DNA of 25,000 nt from Chromera velia (lineage: Eukaryota; Sar; Chromeraceae): contig JAHBMJ010001533.1 of the NCBI GenBank assembly GCA_018398765.1, forward strand, positions 1 through 25,000, in the 5' to 3' direction. Shown here one piece after another: positions 9,244 to 20,492 of the stretch (the stretch's first letter is position 1; every line of letters starts with the position of its first letter). The position numbers were made by a program, and so were the translations under genes. The notes under the pieces were generated by a model, which was given only the letters and a program-made list of their open reading frames with translations, did no database searches and was not told the DNA's origin.

Positions 9244-12200
9244 AGGGATTTCCAGGTGAAAAGAAGGACAAAAACGAAAAAAGAATTTTGAGGAAGACCG
9301 ACCTAGGGAGACAGCGAGCGTCTCCTCGACTTTTCTCTTGACACGCTTTCAAATATCCCTTTTCTGCCCCCCCCTCCCATTTATTCCATTTCCTTGCGGA
9401 GCACCACGTTCGTTCGTCAACACTCCTCACTAGCTTCTGTCAGCTTGCACTGTACAAGCCCAGAGAGATCATGTTGCGTGGAACGAAGTGAAAACAGAAA
9501 AGACTGCAAATGGGAAGAGGCCGCGAAAGATGCGCAGGTGGACAGATGGAGAGGGACTGCCGCCAAGCGACCAACCTTGAGGACTTCGCGAAGCCTCGCG
9601 TATACCTTAGCGTTTCTGCAGTCACTCAATCAATCAAATTGGTGAGCGAGATGCTGATCGATTGGGTAGGTCACTTTACAAATGACGAAAGAACTGAGAG
9701 ATCTCGACAAGAAAACCCTTCCCGTTTCCTCCAGAGAGCCAACACTTCAGTTTCATGTTTTTTCTTTCCTCTGCTCTTTGCTTCCGATTTGACGGTAAGG
9801 ACAGAAACAAGAGAGACGGCATAGAGCCGCAAAAACCTCGTGGTCTGGGAGGAGGGTGGGACAGGCACACTCACCCACTCAATCAGTTTTTCTATCAATC
9901 AACTGCGGACCCAGTCACACACCCACCTTATTACTCACCCTCTCACTCACTTCCTCACACCCACCCACACCAACGCACCCACCCCTCTACCACCCTGGCA
10001 CGCACGCACACGCACACGCACACGCACTCACACACGCACACACGCACACACACGCACACACACACACACACACGCTCATTACCCCTTAATATGCACAAAA
10101 TAAAGAAGACTGACTCGAGGAAGACCAGTGGAGGCAATTCTTCTCCCGTCTCTTCCCTCCTCTCTCCACGCCCCGCAGACAGCCCCTTCCCCCCCTTCTT
10201 GCCCTCTCTTCCTCCTTTTTCTTCCACCCTCTCCTCTTCTTCTTCCGAGGGTCCCCCCCCACTCTCCAAAGGACCCGCCGCCAATTCTTCAGACCAGCGC
10301 GACGCCGCAGGTTGCAGCACTTCAGGCTCGCACAGCCGTTCCAGCTGGGCCAGCCACTTGGCCAAGCGCCGCCGTCGTACAGTGGGGGGTGCGAGGGGGG
10401 AGTGTGCATGGGAGTCTGTGGTGAGGCTGTCTTCGATTCCTTCTCCTTGTGAGTCTGAAAGAGACTCTTCATAGTAGGCAGGATCAACTTGTGAGTCTGT
10501 GGGTCCGTTTGGGGTCGCTGTGTCTGCGAAGAATCTGGAGGGGATCCCCGAGAGAATCTTTGCCAGCTTCCGGGGATTGGCCTCTGAGATGAACACCTGC
10601 ATGCGTGCATGCATGCATGCATGCCTCCGTGCACAGTCAGTCGATGTTCGTTCACTCACTCACTCACTCACTCACTCACTCATGTATGCACCTCTTTATT
10701 CATGAACTCGTTAGTTTTCTCGATCGGAAGGAGCGAAAAACTGATACAACGTCTGAACGAACACGTCCGTCAAAACAGGAAGAACCATTCAAATTGAATG
10801 ACATTCAGGCTGGATCGACACTTCTCCCGGCGATTGCTGTCCTCTTTCCTGCTCGAATGATGTGAGCATCTTTCTCCGAGCATACGTACACACAGCCTCT
10901 CGTTGTTTCCTCCCGGTGAGTCAGAAAGACACGCCATCTGTCGAATCGTTTCTTTCTGAATGAAAAGAGGGGGTACCCCACTGAAGACGTACCAACCAAT
11001 CCCCACCCACACTCACTCACGCACACAATTACACCTACCCTTTCCTCTTCGAGCGAGAGAGCGAGCCGCACCGCGTCTGCCAACTTGACGTCTGCCGCAG
11101 CCTCTGCGTCGATCCCCACACCTCTCAGTCTCCTGCATGCATTGTCGATCAATCAAGAGGAGGCAGGGGAGACAATGTTTATGTAAATGTACAGAAATAC
11201 ATTCACAGAGAGGGCTGGAGGCCCAAATAGATGCCGGAAGGAACACAGGCACCGGCCGGCAGGAGACAAAAGGGAGGGCCCACATGCAAGAGAGCAGAGG
11301 CAGGGAGAGAGCCCGATCTAAAAGTGCTGGCTGAAGGAAGCGACAGAATAAGAAAGGGGTCTTCTTCGAACTTCATTTGAAAACACATTCATTGCCGCCC
11401 TCCCTCCACTAGATTGGAGCTTGCTCGCACCATTCGACTCCCCAAGAGAAAGCGATGGAGGCCTGGCCTTACCAAGACCACCTTCGACCGAGTTTCTTAA
11501 AAACTTTTGAGAGGGACTCTAAAAGACCAGATTTCCGAGTTACACTTGTTCTTTCGTACCAGCAAGGAGTGTCCATTCTCGTGATACATGCAGTGTCCTT
11601 GTTTCTCAAAATACTCCTGTATCGTTACCACATTGTGCACAGACAAAATCCACTTGAATAAATGAGAGACTGACTGACCTTGTGAGTCCCACCAATGCAG
11701 AAGAGAGGAACACTTTCGGCTTCTTTTTCCTCCTCTTAACCCCCTCCCCAGCGCTCCCTGCCCCCTTTCCGCTTCCCCCCCCTCCCTCCGCTTCACGCAC
11801 CTCCATCGCCTTCTCCCAGGCCTCCAACCTGAGTCTTTCCATCTCTCGGGCTTCCGCAGCCGACAGAGACTTCTTCTCACACGCTTCCGAGTCTCTGTCC
11901 TTTGCTCGGATCCCTAAGTGGAGGCGAGGGGGTGAATTCTTGACGGCATGCTGAGGGGGTGCATGGGACCATGAAGGGGAGGACTGCTCTATGTTTGTGT
12001 CTGCATATTCAGGAGAAGCAGTGTGGCCTGTAGAAATGCTTCGATGGAGGTCACCCTCCTTCCCTGCCCCTTGCTCCTCAGGCCACCCCGTATGCTCCAT
12101 CGTGGGCACTTTGAACACTTGCGAGTCCTCCACAAGTTTCCACAATATTCGTCTGGGCAGAGGGACATGCCGTGGCCCCCGCAATTTAGCCCTTTCTCCT

Positions 12201-15200
12201 TCCTCATCCATCGTTCTTTCCCCTTCCTGCAGGCTGCTGATTTGTCTCGTGCCACTAAGTAACCCCTCGCCGTCTCTGTCTTTGACTACTGAAGACGACA
12301 AAACCGTGTCCTCCTCTGGAACAGGAGAAAAAGACGAAGAGACCCCGGCAACTTCCACGCGTCCGGCAAAGAAGAATCCACTACAGTTTCCTTGAGGGAC
12401 TTCCGAAGACACAGAGACGGAGACGGAACTTGTCGCAGAGGGCTCTGAGGAGGCTTCTTCCAAAGGAAAATTCTTCTGCTTGGACGGCATCCATCTGCAC
12501 ATTCAAAGATGAAGAACATCAATCAAAGCTGTGGTCGTACTGGGTGCACTTGCCCCCGAGAGAGAAAGGAAGAGGGGAGAAGGAGACAGAAAGGGAGCAG
12601 GGCTGGATTGAAGAGAAAACAAAACGGACGCGAGAGATACATCGGAAAAGATGGAGAGATCGACCACAACACACACAGACACAACCCCCTTTCCCCCTTC
12701 CCTTTGAAGGACCCACCCACCTATAAAACAAGTAAACCGGCATCTCTTCGGCAGTCTTGTCTTCTCTGTCCCCCTTCCCATTTTCGCCCGCGACACCTCG
12801 CTCTGCTTCCTTCTGCCTCGTTCGTTCGTCTGCATCGCATTGAGCTTCCAAATCGTCAACGGTCTCTGAAGGGGGAGGGAGGATGTGATTGGATTTAGTA
12901 CAGAGACGACCTAACGTATCCCCAACGAGTTGCGACCTCTCTGTTCGCCTTGTTAGTATAGAGGGAGGCACAGGCCACGAACATACACGAGGTCCTCCTC
13001 TCTCCTTCCCGTTCTCCTCAATCAAAAAAGGATATTCATCCCCCATCTCCCCATGCAAACACCCGCTACCGTCTCCCTCTTCCTCGTCGTCGTCCCCTCT
13101 CACTTCACCCCGCAACGTTGCGAACACCAGGAGCGCATTGGCGAATTGCAGCGCCGCGCTGTCTCCGATTTGCTTCGTCGACACGGCATGGCATGTCTCA
13201 CTACTGTACCTGCAAACATCTCATATCCGAAATCGATGCATCAGAATGAGCCCAGACAGCTTTTAAAGAGAGGGCTGATCAGGTCTTCTCTGTCTGCTCT
13301 CTCTCTCTCTCTCTCTCTCTTTGCGGATGACTGCCTAGATCTTGGGGTATCCAACAGCTCAATCGTGGCGTATCTCCTCTTTTGTGCTTTGGTATGAGAC
13401 CGTGAAAAGGGCAATACAGAGTGCCGAAGCAATACACGGGAAGAATGATCGAAGAGGGACGAGAGCGATCATCAGGCACCGACGATCTATCCCCCGTCTG
13501 GTTGACTCGGCACTTATCACCTGGCTCACTGACTGACCGTTCTTTCGACTGTCCCCTTGACCACCCTGACAAAGTTGGACGCTGCAGAATCCTTCCTCCT
13601 CCCTTCACCCCCCCCGGCTTTCTTCTCTGCTTGACCTTTGCAGTCCCTTGCCTACCTCTTCCCCCTGCCTCCACGGGCAACACAAGAAGATACTTGGAAG
13701 GGCTGGGCAATGGATTCTCTCTGTCAAGGGAGGACAGCAAGTCAAGAGCCAGCCTTCTCTCTTTCGCATGGGGCTGGGCACGCGCCCTCTTCACAGTAGT
13801 GCTGCCTGTGATATGTTTGGGTTCTCTGACGCTGGTCAGTGAAGGGAAGTTGCTCCACATACCCGCCCTTTCCCTTTCTGGCTGCAGGCCGGCCCCTCCG
13901 GTCGAGGCTGCGTTGGCTAGGACCATTGGCACGTTGTTTGAATCTTTCTGAGAAGAAAAATATGGGTGGTGAGCGGCACTAGCGGTAGGCGACAAATCGT
14001 CTTGTCGGGTGTGTTTGCTGTCTTTTGAGCGCGGGGCCTTCATTCTGTCTCTCTGAACCTTCAGCCGGGCAAGAAGTGAGGGCTCATGCATCCCTTGAGG
14101 TTGCAAATCGGCAAAGAAGTGAGTTGGAGAGAGAGTGTGACACACCACACGGGACTTCCTTGATGACTCCGCGGTCTCTCTCTCCGCCTTCACGAAGACA
14201 AAATCCTGCGGGAAATAAGCAGGAAGGAAACAAAGAAAAAGGTCTCTATGAGTCATTTGAAAGCGAGTCAGGATAGCTCTTTCCAAAAACCAAACGGAGA
14301 CCCTGCCTTGCTGTTCGTCGTCTGTCCATCAACCTTTCTTTCTTTCTTTCTTTCTTTCTTTTCTTCCTTTCTTTCTCTCTCTCTTTCTCTCTTTCGTCGA
14401 TGCATGCCTCGGCTGGCTGTCCCTTTGATGTCCACTCGCTTCGCTTGCCCCTCTGCCTACCTGCCTGCTCTCATTTCAAGTTCTTTGGACCTTTCTCTCT
14501 TGTCACACAAGTGAATAGAAATCCATCTTACCAACCAACCCAAGCCAACTTACCGTTGCAAGACTTTCGATAGCCGATGTCGTCGCTGGGAGAGAAAGGG
14601 CCTCCAGGGGGAATGCAATAGAAGAAGGAGAAGAAGAAGAGGGGGAGGAGGAAGACGAAGAGGAAGGAAGAGATGGGTCGGCGGTCTCATCCAAAAGGAG
14701 GAAATCTTCTTGCACACTTTCTAAAGGACCTCTGCGAAGACATTGAGGTGCGTTGAACTTCTCTTCGCCTTTCAAGTTCCGGTTCTTCCGATGAGCCCGG
14801 AGTTCCGTCTCGTCGCAAAGAATCCGGAGGAGCCGCAGAAGGACCGCTGCGTCCTTTGCGCCGTAAGAAATCTGCAGATTCATGCAGAGAGATTGATTGC
14901 CCCATTCATTTTCGCAAAGGAGAAAGAGACAGCCAAGCCAAATGGAGATCGATTGGATCTCCAAAAATCCTAATCAGAAACCTAGAGAAAGAAAGAAACA
15001 AAAAGACATTGATTGTTGCTTTAGAAATGTTGGTGAAACGTGCTATGCACATTAAGTTTCTCTCCTTGAAAGACTGTATGGATACAGGTGCTCCCTCTGG
15101 GGAAAAGCTTTCATGACAGAAGCGATCTCCCTCCCTCCACTCGTGCATCGGTTCAGACGCCACAGCCCCCACCTGTGAATCTGATAGCGGTCTGAATGCC

Positions 15201-17356
15201 CAAGCGCTGCACTGTTCGCTCTTGTCCAGACTCTCTCCCAGAAGGACGGCGCTGTGCACGGCGAGACCTTTGCCGTGCAGTCTGTCCTGCAGAACCCGTG
15301 AGTGCCGAACAAACACAAAAAAGGCAGACGTTTCTAAGTGAAGAAGAACAAAACAAGGTCTCGACAGGCTGCTCGATTCTACTTGCTTCTCCTTCTTCTA
15401 TCCTCTATCTGATCGCATGTTTTCTTCTTGTGAAGATGCCGGGGGGGAAAGAGGAGAGGAAAGCGCCCGCACGAGAACGCACGCAGAGAAGTTGAGAGAG
15501 AGCCCTGCCAAGTTGAGATCCTGCCTCCCTCTTCCCCCGAAATGTGAGCACTGCATATGAGCAGACAGCTGTCATTCCAGCTCGATAAGGCCGGTGCCTT
15601 GCAATGACAATGGATCGATTGATGAACCCGCTGACTTCAACGACACACCCGCTGACAGACTGACTCTCATGAACTTCGGGACAACATATTGCACCATCTG
15701 AGGGAGGTCAATTGCACCACGCACCTGCACGACACAGGATCAAACAAGAAAGGACAGAAAAGAGAAGGAGGAATATGGGGGCCTGCAGGGGAGAAAAAAA
15801 AAGAGACGTCTGTCTTGATTACAACAAGAAACCGAGCCTCCTTCTCTGCACGGCAGGAGAGGAGACACCGTCAAACCAAATGGACAAAGCGGGCCAAAGA
15901 GGAAGAGAGAGAGAGAGAAGACATATGACACGCGAAAGCAAGCAATAAAGAAAAAGAAAATCCACGGCAATGGAGGAGGAGACGGAACGAGAAAGAAGTC
16001 AACTAACACTCATTCAAATCGACGCACGCACGCACGCACGCAAACACGCACCCACCTCCATCAAACCACCAAACCCAGGTCGGGACTTTGCCAACATGTG
16101 GAGGTCGTGAACTATCTGCACATGCACCCTCGTCGGTCATGCAGTCAGCAAGGGAGGAGGGGAGCAGGGAGAACGAAGAGAAAATCAATTCATCTTCCAC
16201 AAATACTGGACATACAATCGGGGCACAAAAAACAGATACACACGGAGAAAGAGAGACGGAGGCAACGGCATGCTGGACGACGAGGGAGGAAAAAAACACT
16301 TTCTTTCATCACTTGGCCTCTCTCTGAGGGCTGGCAGCAGAGAGGACCAATTCACTCGCCCACCCCAAAAAAGCTTTCCAGCCCCCCCACACGAGCAACG
16401 AGAAACGAGAAATCCCCTTTGCCGACTTCAAAGAGACACAAACAAACACACAAAGCGACAAAACAAGCCACTCCACTGACCTGAAATCCAACTTTCAAAA
16501 AACGAACGCTTCCGAGAATCTCTCCCAGAGTTTCGTCGAGAAGCTCTGGGGTCGACTTGGCCGCGACATCCTCTAATTCACTTTCCCTCTCTGCTTTATT
16601 GCATCCATCTTCCAACCCCCCACCCTCAGACGCCCCCTTTCTCCTTCCCGCTTCCCCCTTTTCATCATCATCCGGTGCCAACAACAGGAGGTCAATCAGA
16701 AAAGCACACGACCCGACGGCCAGCTGCAGAGAAACGGAGGAGGGGATGCCTCCCTCCAGGTGCATTCATTGGCACACATGCAGAAGGAAGCACCTGCCTC
16801 TTTGTGCATTCGCCTCTCTGTCTACCTGCCTGTCTCTCGACCTCTCTTCCTGGCTCTCTCTACATCCTGGTTCTGCCTCTTCCCCATTTAGAGAAACTTT
16901 TGACGACACAACACAAGAGAAAAGAAGTAAATGCACTGAAAGCAAACAAAACAAAACTCAAAAGGAAATTTCTTTCTGCTGACCTGAATAGTGCAAACAC
17001 CCGACGGGTTGGCTCTTTTATGATCTTTTGAGAATTGACTCTCCTCCTCCTTCTCCCTTGTATCTCCAAAAGGTTTGGGCTCTCCTTCTTCCCCTCCCCC
17101 CCCTCTATCAACATCAGAAGACACCTCCGCCCGGTCTTCCGACTCTTCTTCGTCTCCCTCTCTGTTTTCCTCTGCAACACTGTGGGATTCTGCTCGCTCT
17201 TCCCTCTTTTTCCTTTTCACTTGTTCATACTCCCGTCTGTGCTTACTCAACGTGTCAGGCTGCCACTCACAGTCCAACCCCACGGGCAGAGGAACGCCCA
17301 GAGCCTCCGCCTTCAGGGCTTCCTCTCGAAGAAACTCTCTCATCTCCTGCTCTCAT

Positions 17357-17394
<38 letters not shown>

Positions 17395-17789
17395 CAAGAA
17401 TGGTGATGCTTTGTATGAACTTCTTATGGACTGCACACAGAGAAACATCGCGACCTCGGAATAAAAGGATGGACATTTGTCAGTCTCTAGTCCGCTGTCT
17501 CGCATGCACATACATAATAGCGGAAAGACTTTCGATACGCCAAAAAGATTGAAGTGCAAAAGGACAATCAACTTCGAAGGGCGCCATCCAATCCAGTCAC
17601 TGCAGTGCGTGCAGTCAAAAGCAGAAGAGGACTAGGAGGACGCGTCTTCTGGACCAGATTGCTCGATACATTTGGAGAGGCATACAAACAAGTAACTGAA
17701 TTCAGTTTCGCCCCCCAATCCGGCCAGCGCTATCTTCGTTCTCTCTCCCTCTTTTGTTCTACACACACACACACACATACACACACACA

Positions 17790-17825
<36 letters not shown>

Positions 17826-18803
17826 CACAGAGCAAGAGGAAAACAGAAGAGAAAACAGAAAGAGCAAAAGAGAGAAGAAACGAGAGCCCGTCAAGGCCAA
17901 GGAAACAAATGCAAGAACAGCAACACCGAAATGCTCAGGAGTAGACACAGACCAGACCAGAGAAGAGAAAACAGACCGACCAGCAAAGATTCCCGGGAGT
18001 CCACAACAAACACCTCCATCTCCCGTCCCCCCCCAGTTTCTCTCTCTTCTCCAACCGCAGAACCCATCAGCACCTGTCTCCTCTTTTTCCCTTTCTTCGA
18101 TTCTTCCCTTTCCCCTTCCCCGACCCCCGGTACGGCTGTACATTCGCAAATATTACTAAAAGCCTCTCTCTTTTCGAACACACTCGTGCCTTTGTTTCCG
18201 TCTTCCTCTTCAGAAAGCAGCCTGCTCTTCGTCATCTGGACAGCAGAGGCATCGTCGCGCGTCTTGCTCTCTTTCAAAGCCTCTGATCGACTGACACCCC
18301 TGTCACCCAAACTATCCGTTTCCATTTCCCCTGGCCCCTCTGATCCCGTTTCCGTTTCACTCCCATCCTCCTCCTCCTCCAACAGACTAGCCTCTACTTC
18401 CTCCTCCTCTTCCTCCTCATCACTTGAAGAGGCTCCTGTCGATCTTCCACTCAAATGACTGGATTGCTTCCGCCTGCTTCCTGGCATATCAGGCTGCGGG
18501 AAGGCAGAGAGGGGCGGCGGGCCTGCAGGGAGCACGGGCCCCTCCCCGAGAAACGAGATGTGCGCACACACAAGGTCCAGAACTGGCCGCCCCTTCCCCT
18601 CAGAGTACCTACCCAGGCGTGGGTACCCAACAACGTACACCAGATGCCCGGGCTTCAGACAGCTGCACAAAAACACAGACCGCCAGTCCGTGGATGAAAC
18701 GCTGCCTTAACAGGTGGGAAGGAGTAAAAAAAGAACGAAGGAAGGAAGGAAGAAAGGAGGGAAGGAGCGGAAGGCAGAAAGGAAGGAAGAAAGGAAGAAA
18801 GAG

Positions 18804-18837
<34 letters not shown>

Positions 18838-20458
18838 GAAGGACTGTGGATCGAGTTAGATGGTGACACCAAACGAAGAGAGGCTCAATCGACATGCGTC
18901 AATACGCTCACTGTATTTCTCTTCCCATTTATAGGAGACGTGGTACACGAGAATTGCACGTGAAATTGGGAGGAAGGGAGGGCGATGGGAGGAAGCAGTT
19001 ACGACGGATTGAAGCAATATAACTCATCTGCTACCCACCGTATAACTTCTGCTGTTGCCTCCTCTCCCCACCGTCCCCTGAGGGTCTGTCCGACAATCAA
19101 CTGCACCTCCATCGGCTCCCCGCTCCCGTCGGGGTTCGCCCAGGCCCTCCTTGTCAGGCAACTCTGCAGGATGGATGCAGGGGGTGAAGGGGAACAAATG
19201 GAACAGAAAGGGTAAGAAGAGCACCAGAGGGGGATGCACGGTATCGGTAAACTCCGACTAAGAGCGAACGGGGAAAGACTGGGAGAAAGGGTGATGTGTA
19301 GGAGAGATATCGCAGATCTTACAAGATGCTTCGAGGTCTACATGCGGGTGTGTGATACGGTGGTGCGCCTTTTCGTGCAGGTATGAATCTGTGTGCAGCT
19401 TCAAGACACTTCCAGAGGCAGAGAGTGCTTGCGGACTTTCAGGAAGAGTGGGAAGAAAGATTCTTTCGTACCTGTTTATTCAGGGCATGCCTTCCTCTGT
19501 ATTTCGACTGTTTGATGTGCATCTGTGTGAGTGAGTGCGTTCCTGTTCCCTCGGCACCTGCTGCAGGCGCGTTCTCGAGGATGGGGGGGACGAGATCAAC
19601 GAAGGCGAGGAGACGCGCCATACGTCTTCGTGCAGCCACAGCTCCCACGAGGTGCACACACTCTCCGAAAACGTCCACAGTCGGAAGGAAACGACGCTGA
19701 CGTTCTCTCTGGCGTCCTGAGGGGCTTTCCGGGACAGTTTTTGGCTTTCCGGGATAATCTGACGAAACAGTGCTCATGCTAAGTGACGAATTCTCCTCTG
19801 CTTCTCTTCTCTGATCTTTTTCAGCGACTTCTTTGTTGGACTGGACCTCCCTCGTGGGAGACGGAAGAGAAGGAGAAAGAGAAGGAAAGCCAGAGAGGGC
19901 TGCTGCCGTGTCTCCCTCGCGTTCTTCGTGAAAAAGAAAGGAATGGCCCCGAGAGGGGAAGTCTGGCACGTGAAAGGGGGAGGAGGAGGAAGGGTCCTCC
20001 TCTCCCGTTTGTTGTTTCTCCACTGCCGTGTCGACAGAGGAGGAGAGGGTCGAGGAAGGCAAGAAGACAGGGGAAGAAGGAGAAGAACAAGCGATAATGT
20101 CAACAAATGGGGCATGGGCAAGGCGAGAGGCCTCCTTTGGATCTACTTTTAGTTCCACCCCCACAGCCCCTCCACCCCCAAGAATGAAGGGGGAGTTCCG
20201 AAGAGAGGCGTCAATGATAGTTGTCATGCGCACAGAGTGACCGAGAGGGGGGATGCTACCAGGGGGGTACCTGCAAGATCGCAGTTCAGCAAAGGATTGT
20301 TCTATCGAAACGAATCCCTCAACACATCAAAAATTCGAGACATTCCACTTGCACACCCGGCAGGCAGACTCACGCTTTCTCTCTCTCACACACACTCACT
20401 CACTCACTCACTCACTCACTCACTCACACTTACACATTTACACACACACACACACACA

Positions 20459-20492
<34 letters not shown>

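Noticed and set aside
9755-10474. Long plus-strand ORF through the CA repeat (and several overlapping ones)
   Set aside because: The protein is His/Thr repeat plus the antisense of exon 19. The minus strand carries recognisable Mut7-C sequence there.
14206-14286. ATG at 14286 as start of a separate gene (exon 14 frame extended upstream)
   Set aside because: A GCAG acceptor at 14206 in phase with exon 13 explains the exon; the upstream part has intron character.
18400-19163. Single-stranded DNA-binding protein (SSB) domain
   Set aside because: The LKPGHLVYVVG strand first suggested SSB, but the upstream VHLVGAVAARRRMARLLAFV run and VQLIV fit the tRNA anticodon-binding OB-fold better. An SSB-like relation is not excluded.
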